Below are positions 25,035 through 34,542 of a stretch of DNA of 64,000 nt, in pieces. Position 1 is the first letter of the stretch, and each line of letters starts with the position of its first letter. The notes under the pieces were generated by a model that made no database searches, had not been told where the DNA came from, and saw nothing but the letters and a program-made list of their open reading frames with translations. The DNA comes from Azoarcus sp. KH32C (lineage in GTDB: Bacteria; Pseudomonadota; Gammaproteobacteria; Burkholderiales; Rhodocyclaceae): positions 3,224,001 through 3,288,000 of the forward strand of contig NC_020516.1 in NCBI RefSeq assembly GCF_000349945.1. Reading direction: 5' to 3'. The position numbers were made by a program, and so were the translations under genes.

Positions 25035-26666
25035 ATGTCAAGATTTTCCATCCGGGTGCAGTTGCTCTTCGTTTCCTTGGCAATGCTTACCGGTTTCCTG
25101 TTGTTCGGGAGCTGGACCTGGGGAACCATCCAGCAGGCGAAGGTGGGCGGACCGGGCTACGCGCGCATCGTGCAGAGCAAGGATCTCATCGCCGACATCC
25201 TTCCCCCGCCGAACTTCATCATCGAGTCCTACCTGACGACGCTGCAGCTTGCAGACCCGGATCGCGCCGTCGAGCAGGAGAAGAACATCGCGCGGCTTAC
25301 CGCGTTGCGCAAGGAATACGACGAGCGCCACGCATACTGGACGGCGCAGGATCTGCCGGCGGATCTGAAGGAAAAGCTGCTGAAGGATGCGCATGAACCT
25401 GCCGCGCGGTTCTACCAAATCGCCGAGAAGGAATTCGTGCCGGCGGTGCAGCAGGGCAACGCCGGAGCGACGCGCGAGGCGATGACGAAGCTGGAAAAGG
25501 CCTATGCCCAGCACAGGGTGGCGATCGACGGGGTCGTCGAGCGTGCGACGAAACATCTCGAGCATACGGAAGCCAGCACAACGGAACGGCTCGTCAAGGA
25601 CGAATGGCTGCTTGCGATCGTTTTCGTGATTTCGGTGGTGCTCTCCGCATCGGTCGGCCAGATTTTCGCTCGCTCCCTGTTGCGCGGCCTACAGGCGGTC
25701 GGGGCGCGGCTGCGTGAAGTCGCTTCGGGCAATCTTGCCGCGATCGGTGGGCGTGTCGAGCGTCAGGACGAGCTCGGTAATCTGCTCCGCGAGCTTGAAC
25801 AGAGCGCGACTTCGCTTCGCAAGACGGTGGCCGGAATTCGCGACGCGTCGGCGACGGTCAGCAGTTCGTCGGAGCAGTTGTCGGCGGCGACCCACCAGAT
25901 GGCGCAGCGTTCGATGCAGCAGGCGGATTCGATCAGCCAGATCGCGGCGACGCTGGAGCAGATGACGGCCAGCGTGTCGGAGATGGCGGACATGTCGGCA
26001 AGCTCGCAGGAGCGTGCGCGCGATGCCGGCGAACAGTGCGAAAAGGGCAGCGCGGAAATTGCGGGCACGGTGCAGGTCGTCGAGCAGCTGGCCGCGGACG
26101 TCGAGCACGTTGCTGAATCGGTTCGCACGCTGGGCAACAGTTCGCGCGAGATCTCGGGGATCGTCTCGGCGATCCGCGAAATTGCCGATCAGACGAATCT
26201 GCTGGCCTTGAATGCGGCAATCGAAGCGGCGCGGGCCGGAGAACAGGGCCGCGGCTTCGCGGTCGTCGCCGACGAGGTGCGCAAGCTCGCGGAGCGGACC
26301 GCACAGTCGACGGACCAGATCTCGCGGCTCATCCAGAAGATCCAGTCCGACATCGACGTCGCGGTGACCGGCATGAACGACGGTTCGACGCGGGCGCTAG
26401 AGAGCATCGAGACGGTGCGGGTGGCGCGTTCGACGATGGACAGGATTGCGGCCGATACGCGGGCGCTCGTCGAGGACATGCACACCATCGCCGCCGGACT
26501 GGAAGCGCAGCGCAAAGGCAGCAACGAGATCGCCGGCTCGGTCGAAGGCATTGCTGCCAGTTCGGAGGAAAATTCCGCGACCGCCGAGCAGATCGCCGCG
26601 ACCGCGGAGGAACTCGAGTCGACGGCGACGCGCCTGCATGATTCCGCGTCGATTTTCCGGACCTGA
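25035..26666 (+). CDS. Methyl-accepting chemotaxis protein
   Basis: A 543-residue transmembrane chemoreceptor. It has a first membrane segment (about residues 9-29), a periplasmic four-helix-bundle sensor of about 160 residues, a second membrane segment (about residues 190-210), a HAMP linker and a long coiled-coil signalling domain. The hairpin tip IADQTNLLALNAAIEAARAGE followed by GRGFAVVADEVRKLAERT is the CheA/CheW-binding signature. The periplasmic region contains a PPPNFIIESYLTTLQ segment; the ligand is unknown. The ATG follows a TTG; GAGCGGAG is the RBS. Confidence 0.92.
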   Translation: MSRFSIRVQLLFVSLAMLTGFLLFGSWTWGTIQQAKVGGPGYARIVQSKDLIADILPPPNFIIESYLTTLQLADPDRAVEQEKNIARLTALRKEYDERHAYWTAQDLPADLKEKLLKDAHEPAARFYQIAEKEFVPAVQQGNAGATREAMTKLEKAYAQHRVAIDGVVERATKHLEHTEASTTERLVKDEWLLAIVFVISVVLSASVGQIFARSLLRGLQAVGARLREVASGNLAAIGGRVERQDELGNLLRELEQSATSLRKTVAGIRDASATVSSSSEQLSAATHQMAQRSMQQADSISQIAATLEQMTASVSEMADMSASSQERARDAGEQCEKGSAEIAGTVQVVEQLAADVEHVAESVRTLGNSSREISGIVSAIREIADQTNLLALNAAIEAARAGEQGRGFAVVADEVRKLAERTAQSTDQISRLIQKIQSDIDVAVTGMNDGSTRALESIETVRVARSTMDRIAADTRALVEDMHTIAAGLEAQRKGSNEIAGSVEGIAASSEENSATAEQIAATAEELESTATRLHDSASIFRT

Positions 26667-26719
26667 ATTCGCGGCTGCCGAACCGCTCGCGGAACGTCTC
26701 GGCAGGCCGACTTCCGAGA

Positions 26720-27127
26720 TCAGGCCGCCGCGAGTGCCTTTTCGAGCTTCGCCTTCAGCCGCTGGGCCGTCTTCTCCGCACCGACGACGAAGCGGCTGTG
26801 CTTTCCGCGGGCGACTTCTTCCAAGGCGTCGCGAGCGGTGAACTCGAAGGTCACGGCCGGGCCGTTCACTTCCGTCACCGTGACGCTGATCTCGACCCAC
26901 ATCCCCAGCAGTGTCGCGCCGACATGGTCGAGTTCGACGCGGGTACCGACCGAGTCCTTGCCGGCGTCGATGTGTTCCAGCAGCAGGTCGCGGCAGACGA
27001 CCTCGACGTCGTACAGCAGCGAGGGCGTCGAGTAGACGCGGCAATCGTCGCCCATGAAGCCGATCGTGCGGCCTTTGTCGATGTCGTAGCGGCGGGTCGA
27101 GGTCAGGCCGGCTTTCAGTTCGCTCAT
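26720..27127 (-). CDS. Hot-dog-fold thioesterase, last gene of the pad cluster
   Basis: A 135-residue single-domain hot-dog protein resembling FlK-type (fluoroacetyl-CoA) thioesterases: PSLLYDVEVVCRDLL with a helix, GTRVELDHVGATLLGMWVEISVTVTEVNG, then FTARDALEEVARGKHSRFVV. The E and H residues in the DHVGAT and ARGKHSR parts are in the positions expected for the family. AGGAGAC is the RBS. It lies 55 bp downstream of the acyl-CoA synthetase-like gene, and so is probably the last gene of the pad transcript. It may release CoA from an aromatic acyl-CoA dead end; this is inference. Confidence 0.72.
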   Translation of the reverse strand: MSELKAGLTSTRRYDIDKGRTIGFMGDDCRVYSTPSLLYDVEVVCRDLLLEHIDAGKDSVGTRVELDHVGATLLGMWVEISVTVTEVNGPAVTFEFTARDALEEVARGKHSRFVVGAEKTAQRLKAKLEKALAAA

Positions 27128-27182
27128 GTTTCGGTCTCCTGGTGTGGGGCGCCGGTAGCTGCCGGCGCCGGTTTCGTTTCGA

Positions 27183-29267
27183 TTATTTCGCGCGCTCGCG
27201 GATCGCATCCGTTTCGAGGCGCGCTTCGACATAACGCGCGAGCGCTTTCGTGCCGCGGCTGCAGTTGCGGAACACGCACATGCCCTGGTCCATCATTCGT
27301 GCGGCCATCGCGTCGTAAAGCGAGCCGCCGTCGACGATGCCGATGACGGGCTTGTCGCTCTTGGCGGCAAGCGGCGGGTAGATGTGGACGGTGCCTTGCG
27401 GGTCGGACAGGTCGTAGCCGGCGCGCAGCTTGCTGGTTTCGAGGCCGCGGATCGACGGCGCGGTCGGGTCGAGGCCGACGACGACGGCGTCGATGTTCGG
27501 ATCGTCGAGGAAGGCTTCCGTGATCTTCAGGTGGGTGTCGTCGTCTGCGCCGGGGTTGATGTCGATCGGGTTCCTGACCTCGACCAACGCATCGAGACGT
27601 TTGGCGGCAAGGATCTCCTGCACGCGCGCGACGGTCGCCGGCTCGAGCTGGCCCGTCTCCAGCGAGAAGGTTTCGGTCGCGATCGAGTCCGCCATGCCGA
27701 CGGCCTCGAAGCCGGCGCCGCTAATCGCGCCGAGACGTTTGCCGACCTGCTTGTGATGCAATGCGCCGGCAATGTAGAAGAGGTCGTCGAAGGCGGCGAA
27801 GTCCTCGGCGACGATCGCTCCGGCCTGGCGCAGCACGGCGTCGAAGAGCACGGGATCGCCGGCGATGGAGGCGGTGTGGCCCATCACGCCCCCTGCCCCG
27901 GCTTCCGTTCGGCCCGATTTGTAGACGACGACCTGCTTGCCGTTGACGACCGCTTTACGCACGGCCCGCGCGAAGTCGAGGCCGTCGCCGTCCTTGAAGC
28001 CTTCGATGTAGACGCCGATCGTCTCGATCTCCGGGCGATCCGCAAAGAAGCCCAGCATGTCGCCGTGCGTGAGGTCGGTTTGGTTGCCGAGTGCAAGCAT
28101 GTAGCGCGGGTCGAGCCAGGGGTTCTGCGAGATCCGGGTGATCATGAAGGCGCCGGACTGGCTCAGCATCACGGAATTGCGTTCGGCCTTCTTCTGCGGT
28201 TTGGGCAGGCGTTCGAGCGGGATGAACCAGGAGTCGTAGCCGCCGGGGTGCGAGACGACGCCGAGGCAGTTCGCGCCGAGGAAGATCGGCCCGCCGCCGG
28301 GTTTGCCGTGCGCGGCGTTGATCCTGGCCGCGAGCGCGGCAGCCGGTTCGCGGCTCTTCGCGGTCTCGCCGAGGCCGCCGGGGATCAGCATCACGGATTC
28401 GACGGCGTCGGTCTCGATGATCTCGTCGACGAGTTCGTACACCGCGTCTGAGGGGACTGCGACGATCAGGAGGTCGAGCTTGGCCGGCAGCGCGCGCAGG
28501 CTCTCGACGCAGCGGACGCCGTCGATCTCGGTCTCGCCGGGGCGGATGATCGTCAGCTTTTCCTTCGCATAGCCGCTGCCCATCAGGTTCTTCAGGATGA
28601 TGCGGCCGAAGTTCATGCCGCTCGCGGACACGCCGACGATCCCGATCGATTGCGGATGGATCAGCTTGTCGATCTTGTACGCGGGGCGCGGCAGGCGAGC
28701 CGCAGCGGGCTTGGCGAATTCGACACAGGCAGCGCCTACGGTCGGCTTCTTCGCGAACTGGACGGCATCGAGCTCCAGGTGGCGGATCACGAATTCGGCC
28801 TGCGGGTTCTGCGCGGAATACTCGTGGCCGAGGCCCAACATCAGGCCGAAGCAGAATTCGAGCACAGGATCTGCAGGACGGCGGCCGGCACGCTCGGCGG
28901 CGACGGCCATCTTCTGGTACGCGAGCGTGCGACGGAAGAGACGCAGGAAGTCGGCGGCATCGGTGAGCTCGACGGCGGCGGAGACCGCGGCGCGATCCTT
29001 GCGGAAGTTCGTGCGGTCGAGCGCGCCGTCGAGGCCGCCCATGCCGGCCGTCAGGACCATGCCGAACTCGCGCGTGTTCTCGAGCGTGATGCGCAGGTCG
29101 ACTCCGCCCGCCACGCCTTCGGCAAGCGCCGCGCCGAAGCTTGCGACGAAGCGTTCGAGTTCGTCACGGTCGAGCGCCTCGCGCCCCTGCCCTGCAGCCT
29201 GCCTGAACAGCTCGCCGGTGGCGGCGTTCAAGGCCGCACCGGGGTTGATGCTCGTTCGATCGTTCAC
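27183..29267 (-). CDS. ADP-forming acyl-CoA synthetase-like protein with partial ATP-grasp domain
   Basis: A 694-residue protein of the ADP-forming acetyl-CoA synthetase superfamily. Residues about 1-185 resemble only the second half of an ATP-grasp domain (GVDLRITLENTREFGMVLTAGMGG near residue 55). A CoA-binding Rossmann domain follows (SIGIVGVSASGMNFGRIILKNL near residue 210), then succinyl-CoA-ligase-like domains with the phospho-histidine loop GVMGHTASIAGD (about residue 450). The first half of the ATP-grasp fold, with the nucleotide-binding lysine, is missing. It lies 82 bp after padJ on the same strand and is probably cotranscribed. Whether it makes, breaks or merely binds an acyl-CoA cannot be told. 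Confidence 0.75.
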   Translation of the reverse strand: MNDRTSINPGAALNAATGELFRQAAGQGREALDRDELERFVASFGAALAEGVAGGVDLRITLENTREFGMVLTAGMGGLDGALDRTNFRKDRAAVSAAVELTDAADFLRLFRRTLAYQKMAVAAERAGRRPADPVLEFCFGLMLGLGHEYSAQNPQAEFVIRHLELDAVQFAKKPTVGAACVEFAKPAAARLPRPAYKIDKLIHPQSIGIVGVSASGMNFGRIILKNLMGSGYAKEKLTIIRPGETEIDGVRCVESLRALPAKLDLLIVAVPSDAVYELVDEIIETDAVESVMLIPGGLGETAKSREPAAALAARINAAHGKPGGGPIFLGANCLGVVSHPGGYDSWFIPLERLPKPQKKAERNSVMLSQSGAFMITRISQNPWLDPRYMLALGNQTDLTHGDMLGFFADRPEIETIGVYIEGFKDGDGLDFARAVRKAVVNGKQVVVYKSGRTEAGAGGVMGHTASIAGDPVLFDAVLRQAGAIVAEDFAAFDDLFYIAGALHHKQVGKRLGAISGAGFEAVGMADSIATETFSLETGQLEPATVARVQEILAAKRLDALVEVRNPIDINPGADDDTHLKITEAFLDDPNIDAVVVGLDPTAPSIRGLETSKLRAGYDLSDPQGTVHIYPPLAAKSDKPVIGIVDGGSLYDAMAARMMDQGMCVFRNCSRGTKALARYVEARLETDAIRERAK

Positions 29268-29349
29268 TGCGCTGTCTCCGTTTGCGCCACCCTGACCGCG
29301 GCGGCCGGTTGATTGTTTTCTACCCTTTGGCCCACCGTTCCTGCGGTGT

Positions 29350-30693
29350 TCAGCTCTTCGGCCGCTTGTCGATCACGCGCTTGGCCTTGCCGACCTGGGT
29401 GCGCTCGATGCGGCCGGTTTCGACCACGTAGACGTCGGCGCTGACGCCGATGCCGCTCTTGATCTCGTGGCGGATGTTGGTCGCGATCGCTGCACGCTGG
29501 CTCTCGTTGAGCACGTCCGAAAGGTCGGCGCGCACTTCGGCGAGCACCGTGAGCTCGTCCATGTGGTGCGGGCGGCTGATCTGAAGCTGGTAGTGGCCAC
29601 ACAGGCTCTCGTGGCGGAGGATGATTTCCTCGATCTGCGTCGGGAAGACGTTCACGCCGCGGATGATCAGCATGTCGTCGCTGCGGCCGGTGATCTTGCC
29701 GATGCGCCGCATCGTGCGCGCGGTGCCGGGCAGCAGCACGGTGAGGTCGCGCGTGCGGTAGCGGACGATGGGCAGTGCTTCCTTGGTCAGCGAGGTGAAG
29801 ACCAGTTCGCCGGGGGTGCCGTCGGGGAGGACTTCGCCGGTGACCGGGTCGATGATCTCGGGGTAGAAGTGATCTTCCCAGATGTGCGGGCCGTCCTTGG
29901 TTTCGATGCACTCGCAGGCGACACCCGGGCCGACCACTTCGGACAGTCCGTAGATGTCGATCGCGTCGATGCCGAGGCGCGTCTCGATTTCGCGGCGCAT
30001 CTCGTTGGTCCAGGGTTCGGCGCCGAAGACGCCGATTCGCAAGCTGGTCGACGCGGGATCGACGCCTTGCGCCTGCAGCTCGTCGGCGATCGTCAGCATG
30101 TAGGACGGCGTCGCCATGATCATCGTCGGCTTGAACTCGCGGATCAGCTGTACCTGCTTCTCGGTGTTGCCGCCGCCCATCGGGACGACAGTCGCGCCGA
30201 GCTCCTCGCCTCCGTAGTGCGCGCCGAGCCCACCCGTGAAGAGGCCGTAGCCGTAGGAATTGAGGATGATGTCGTCAGCGGTGCCGCCGGCTGCACGCAG
30301 CGAGCGCGCCATCACCGCGCCCCACATTGCGATGTCGTTCTTCGTGTAGCCGACGACGGTCGGCAGGCCGGTCGTGCCTGACGACGCATGCACGCGCACG
30401 ATGTCGCGCATGGGCACCGCGAACATCCCGTAGGGGTAATTGTCGCGCAGTTCCTTCTTCGTCGTGAAGGGGAAGCGCGAGAGGTCCGAGAGCTGCTTCA
30501 GGTCCGACGGTTGAACGCCCGCCGCGTCGAAGGCGGCGCGGTAGTGCGGCACGTTGTCGTAGGCGTGCTGCAGGCTCCATTTGAGGCGTTCGAGCTGCAA
30601 TGCGGCGAGCTCGTCGCGGCTCGCCTTCTCGATCGGGTCGAGCGTTCCGGGCGCTGCGCCCTTTGCCGTTACCCACTTATCCCTAGCCGACAT
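29350..30693 (-). CDS. padJ: Phenylacetate-CoA ligase of the anaerobic pathway
   Basis: A 447-residue AMP-forming ligase of the PaaK type. The ATP-binding motif is VHASSGTTGLPTVVGYT (about residues 95-110), with YGLSEVVGPGV near residue 230 and the C-terminal QVGKAKRVIDKRP lysine region. It activates phenylacetate to phenylacetyl-CoA with ATP in the cytoplasm. It overlaps padI by 11 bp. Aerobic PaaK has the same reaction; here the linked padBCDEFGHI genes point to the anaerobic enzyme. Confidence 0.92.
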   Translation of the reverse strand: MSARDKWVTAKGAAPGTLDPIEKASRDELAALQLERLKWSLQHAYDNVPHYRAAFDAAGVQPSDLKQLSDLSRFPFTTKKELRDNYPYGMFAVPMRDIVRVHASSGTTGLPTVVGYTKNDIAMWGAVMARSLRAAGGTADDIILNSYGYGLFTGGLGAHYGGEELGATVVPMGGGNTEKQVQLIREFKPTMIMATPSYMLTIADELQAQGVDPASTSLRIGVFGAEPWTNEMRREIETRLGIDAIDIYGLSEVVGPGVACECIETKDGPHIWEDHFYPEIIDPVTGEVLPDGTPGELVFTSLTKEALPIVRYRTRDLTVLLPGTARTMRRIGKITGRSDDMLIIRGVNVFPTQIEEIILRHESLCGHYQLQISRPHHMDELTVLAEVRADLSDVLNESQRAAIATNIRHEIKSGIGVSADVYVVETGRIERTQVGKAKRVIDKRPKS

Positions 30694-32011
30694 GTTCGGT
30701 CTCCGCCATACGTTTCACGAACTGCATGTTCTCGACGACCTTGCCCTGGATGTGCTCGATCTGCTCCTCGCTCAGATGGCGAAAGCGGCCCATCACCTTG
30801 AGGTATTCCGTCACCGGCAAGGGGTCTTCGACGGACTTCGTGAAGTGCAGGCCGGTCTTCGGCGTGTACTCCCACAGCATCACGAAGTTGGTCTCGACGG
30901 CCTTGCGCGCGACTTCCATGTTCTGGTGCGAGGGGAAGCGCCAGCCGGTCGTGCAGGGCGAATACACGTGGAGGTAGGCGAAGCCGGTCTTGGAGGCTTC
31001 GAGCGCGCGGTCGAGCTTTTCGTAGAGGTCTTCCATGTAGGCCGTGGAGGCCGTGGCGACGTACGCGCAGCGGTGGTTCATCATGATCAGCGGCAGGTTC
31101 TTCGCGTCCTGCGTCTTGCCGCGCGAGGTTTCGCCCACCGGTGTCGTCGAGGTCCATGCGCCGTAAGGCGTGCAGCTCGAACGCTGCATGCCGGTGTTCA
31201 TGTAGCCCTCGTTGTCGACGACCATGAAGAGCATCTGCTCGCCGCGCTCGGCAGCGCCTGAGAGCGACTGGAAGCCGACGTCCGACGCGCCGCCGTCACC
31301 CGCGATCGCGAGCGCCGTGACCTCGCGGCCCACGCGCTTGTACTGGCGCTTGATACCCGCGAGCATCGCCGCGGTATTGGTCAGCAGCGGATGGAACACC
31401 GGCACCTTGGTGCCCGTCGTGCCGTTGAAGCCGACCGAGCCCATGCCCGGCACGCAGCCCGGCGGCGTCGCAAGCACGGTATCCGGTCCGACGCGGCGCA
31501 GCGTGTGGCGCATCAGCAGTTCCGTGTTGCAGCCCTGGCAGCCCGCGAGGCCGGGCGCAAAGAGGTCTTCCCACTGGCCGACTTCGTTGTAGATGTTGGC
31601 GGTGGTGATGTACTTCAGCGCGCCGTGCGGACAGGCTGGGACGCAGGCGGGGCTGCCGTCGCAGGTGTCGCACTTCGCGACGTGGCCGGTCGCTTCATCG
31701 AGCGCGATGCCCGCGTAGGTACAGCCGACGGTACACAGCAGGCAATCGACGCATTTCGACGCGTCCCAGCCGATCACGCCGGTGTCGCCGTCCTTGTCGA
31801 GCGCGCCGGCCGGGCACACGCTGACGCATTTCGGATCGGCACACTGGCGGCACAGGGCCAACTCAAAGGCCTTCTCCCGGCCCTGAATCTGGATGCGCGA
31901 ACGCGCGATGTCGTCCGTCCCGGTCTTGACCTGCGCGCAGGCCTTCATGCAATCGCCGCAACCGTCGCACTTGGCGGGGTCGAAGGCGATGGTGCTGTAA
32001 GCTCGTCCCAT
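30683..32011 (-). CDS. padI: Phenylglyoxylate:NAD oxidoreductase beta subunit (TPP, Fe-S)
   Basis: A 442-residue protein with an N-terminal ferredoxin-like region holding CDGCGDCMKAC, CRQCADPKCVSVCP, CVDCLLCTVGC and CDTCDGSPACVPACP, followed by a thiamine diphosphate-binding domain with GDGGASDVGFQSL (about residue 245) and VVDNEGYMNTG (metal/TPP site). It decarboxylates phenylglyoxylate and, with the alpha subunit, yields benzoyl-CoA and CO2, sending electrons to the flavin subunit. Fusion of ferredoxin to the TPP domain is known for this enzyme in Azoarcus. It begins 9 bp after the padH stop. Confidence 0.9.
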   Translation of the reverse strand: MGRAYSTIAFDPAKCDGCGDCMKACAQVKTGTDDIARSRIQIQGREKAFELALCRQCADPKCVSVCPAGALDKDGDTGVIGWDASKCVDCLLCTVGCTYAGIALDEATGHVAKCDTCDGSPACVPACPHGALKYITTANIYNEVGQWEDLFAPGLAGCQGCNTELLMRHTLRRVGPDTVLATPPGCVPGMGSVGFNGTTGTKVPVFHPLLTNTAAMLAGIKRQYKRVGREVTALAIAGDGGASDVGFQSLSGAAERGEQMLFMVVDNEGYMNTGMQRSSCTPYGAWTSTTPVGETSRGKTQDAKNLPLIMMNHRCAYVATASTAYMEDLYEKLDRALEASKTGFAYLHVYSPCTTGWRFPSHQNMEVARKAVETNFVMLWEYTPKTGLHFTKSVEDPLPVTEYLKVMGRFRHLSEEQIEHIQGKVVENMQFVKRMAETEHVG

Positions 32012-32020
32012 GAATGCTCC

Positions 32021-33286
32021 TTAGCGCCAGGTCTGCGACATGATTTCGCGCCCGACGGCGAGCGGCGTGTCGATGAATCGCTCACGCACCGGTGTGAGGT
32101 CGATACGGCGCAGGATCAGTTGACACATCACGCCCGCGTCGAAGAACTGGTTGATGCTGAAAATGCCGTGCAGCCGGCCGTCGTTGAAGATCACCTTCAG
32201 GTAGCGGCCGCGGCGCTCATCGAAGTGCGTGACGACCTCGGCGCCTTCCGGCACGTCGCCGCTGCCGACCGAGATCGCATGGCGGCCGAAGAAGTGATAG
32301 GTGTTGAGCGGCACGCCGCCTGCGTAGGCCTTGAGTCCGGGGTCGTCCGCCATCGACATGCCGGCGATGCGGCCCTGTTCGGTCGCCGACGGCAGGATCG
32401 CGTTCACCTGCTTGTCGGCGGCGAAGAAGTGCTTCGCTTGCGCGCAATCGCCAGCGGCCCAGACGTTCGGGACGCTCGTGCGCATCTGGTCGTCCACGAC
32501 GATCCCTTGCTCGCGTTCGATCGGGGAGCCGTTGAGGTAGCCGACGTCGGGCCGCACGCCGGTAGCGACGAGCAGCAGGTCGGCGTCGAGCGTCGCGCCG
32601 TTTTCGAGCGTTACCAGCGCGCCGGTGGCGGTCTTCGCGAGACCGACGACGCGGCTGCCGGTAAGCACCGTGGCCCCGGCTTCGCGGAAAGCCGCTTCGA
32701 TCAACGCGGACGCCGTCGCATCGAAGTAGCCGCCGAGCACGGTCGCCCCCATCTCGACGATCGTCACCTTCGCGCCGGCCTTCACGAGGTTCTCCGCCGC
32801 GTGCATGCCGACGAGGCCGCCGCCGAGGACCACGGCGTTCTTCGATTGGGCAATCGCTGCATTCAGTGCGGTCGCATCGTCCAGCGTGCGCAGCACGTGG
32901 AAGTCGACGGTGTCGATGCCGGGGATCGGCGGGATCACCGGTGAGGCGCCGGTCGCGAGGAGCAGCCTCTCGTAGCGCAGGCGCGAACCGTCGGTGAGTT
33001 GCGCGACGTTCGTCCCGGCGTCGAGCGCTGTGAGCCCGGTGCTGCGGCGGTAAGCGACGTTGTTGCGCGCGAAGAAATCCTCGTCGCGCAGGAAGACGCG
33101 TTCCGGCGCCGATTTGCCCGACACGACGTAGGGCAGCACCGTCGGCGAGTACGGCAGGTGGGCGTCGCGCGTGACGACGGTGACGCTGCCCTCGGCGTCG
33201 TGCATGCGGATCGCGTTGATCGCCTCGAGCGCGGCGTGGCTGCTGCCGGCGATCAGGTACTTGGTGTGTTGAATGGCGCGGTCCAT
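32021..33286 (-). CDS. padH: Phenylglyoxylate dehydrogenase, FAD/NADH subunit
   Basis: A 421-residue pyridine nucleotide-disulfide oxidoreductase-type flavoprotein. The FAD fold starts at residue 9 (YLIAGSSHAALEAINAI), the NAD-binding fold lies near residue 150 (NAVVLGGGLVGMHAAENL), and the second FAD motif is PNVWAAGDCAQAKHFF (about residue 275). It hands electrons from the Fe-S subunits to NAD+. AAGGATT is the RBS, and the ATG at 33286 sits just before the padG stop. Confidence 0.92.
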   Translation of the reverse strand: MDRAIQHTKYLIAGSSHAALEAINAIRMHDAEGSVTVVTRDAHLPYSPTVLPYVVSGKSAPERVFLRDEDFFARNNVAYRRSTGLTALDAGTNVAQLTDGSRLRYERLLLATGASPVIPPIPGIDTVDFHVLRTLDDATALNAAIAQSKNAVVLGGGLVGMHAAENLVKAGAKVTIVEMGATVLGGYFDATASALIEAAFREAGATVLTGSRVVGLAKTATGALVTLENGATLDADLLLVATGVRPDVGYLNGSPIEREQGIVVDDQMRTSVPNVWAAGDCAQAKHFFAADKQVNAILPSATEQGRIAGMSMADDPGLKAYAGGVPLNTYHFFGRHAISVGSGDVPEGAEVVTHFDERRGRYLKVIFNDGRLHGIFSINQFFDAGVMCQLILRRIDLTPVRERFIDTPLAVGREIMSQTWR

Positions 33287-33288
33287 GG

Positions 33289-34542
33289 TCAATCCTTTTC
33301 GTTGAGCCACACCGGTTCGTCGGACGCCGGAGCACCGTTGAACAAGGCCTCGGTGGCGTCGATCACGCGATGCACATGCGGAATCGTGATGTCCGCCCCG
33401 GCGAGCCCGCCGATGAAACTCATCGACGGGATCTGGCGGCCCAGGCGATACAGCACCGCCATCGTCTCCTGGTACATCGGCCCGCAGTTCCAGCGGAATC
33501 CGACGGAGCGGTCGATCACGCCGAGCGCGCGGACCTTGGCCAGCGCCTGCTTCAGCGCCTCGACCGGGAAGGGGCTGAAGGTCTTGATCTTGATGAGACC
33601 GACCTTCTTGCCGGCCTCGCGCGCTTCGTCGATGGCGTCCTTCGCGGCGCCGGTCATGCTGCCGAGCGTCATGATCGCGAAGTCCGCATCGTCGAGCCGG
33701 TACTCCTCGACCAGCGGCGCAAAGCTGCGGCCGATGCGCTTCGCCCAGTCCGCATGCACTTCCTCGATCACGGAGAGCGCGTTCTGCATGCCGCGGCACT
33801 GGCCTTTGCGGTAGCGCACGAAGGTCTGCGGCCCCTTGCCGGTGGTGCCACCGGTGAGCGGATCGACCGCCATCGGGCGCAACGGGTCGAGCGCGACGTG
33901 CCAGTTCACGTTCTTCTCACCCATGAAGGCATCGACGTCGGCCTGGTCGGGCAGCTCGACGCGCGAGGCGCCGTAGGACAGGTAGTTGCCGTCGAGGCAC
34001 ACGTTCACCGGCAACATCACGTCGTGGTGCTCGGCGATCTTGAAGGCCATCACGGTCGTGTCGAGCACTTCCTGTACGTTCTCGCAGTACACCTGGATCC
34101 ACCCCGCCTCACGCACTGTCATTGCGTCCTGATGACCGCCCCACACCGACTGCGGCGTGATGCCGTCGCGCGTGACGATGGTCAGCACGATCGGCAGGCG
34201 CATGCCGGGGGTACGGAAATAGGGTTCGAACATGAAGGCGAGGCCTGGGCCGCAGGTCGCGGTGTAGGTGCGCGCGCCGGCCAGTGCCCCGCCCTGCAGC
34301 ACGGAGAGCACCGAGTGCTCGCCTTCGGCATCGACGATGTCGGCGTCCATGCGGCCATCCGCGATCAGCTTCGCCAGGTGCTCGACCAGCGAGGACTGCG
34401 GCGTGATCGGGTACACCGACACCATGTCGGGACGCGCGAGCGCGACGCCCAGCGCGGCGGCTTCGTTGCCTTCGGCGAGGATCACCTTCTGCTTGCGCGG
34501 CGCGTCGACGGCCGCCGGCTTGTCCAGCGTTTCAGTCGTCAT
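33289..34542 (-). CDS. padG: Phenylglyoxylate dehydrogenase alpha subunit
   Basis: A 417-residue protein of the 2-oxoacid:acceptor oxidoreductase alpha type. N-terminal features are ILAEGNEAAALGVALARPDMVSVYPITPQS, the conserved YPITPQ motif, and ATCGPGLAFMFEP (TPP-interacting Gly/Glu region). The domain ends in the VGLIKIKTFSPFP segment. With the beta subunit (padI) it forms the TPP site. It overlaps padF by 4 bp. Confidence 0.92.
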   Translation of the reverse strand: MTTETLDKPAAVDAPRKQKVILAEGNEAAALGVALARPDMVSVYPITPQSSLVEHLAKLIADGRMDADIVDAEGEHSVLSVLQGGALAGARTYTATCGPGLAFMFEPYFRTPGMRLPIVLTIVTRDGITPQSVWGGHQDAMTVREAGWIQVYCENVQEVLDTTVMAFKIAEHHDVMLPVNVCLDGNYLSYGASRVELPDQADVDAFMGEKNVNWHVALDPLRPMAVDPLTGGTTGKGPQTFVRYRKGQCRGMQNALSVIEEVHADWAKRIGRSFAPLVEEYRLDDADFAIMTLGSMTGAAKDAIDEAREAGKKVGLIKIKTFSPFPVEALKQALAKVRALGVIDRSVGFRWNCGPMYQETMAVLYRLGRQIPSMSFIGGLAGADITIPHVHRVIDATEALFNGAPASDEPVWLNEKD

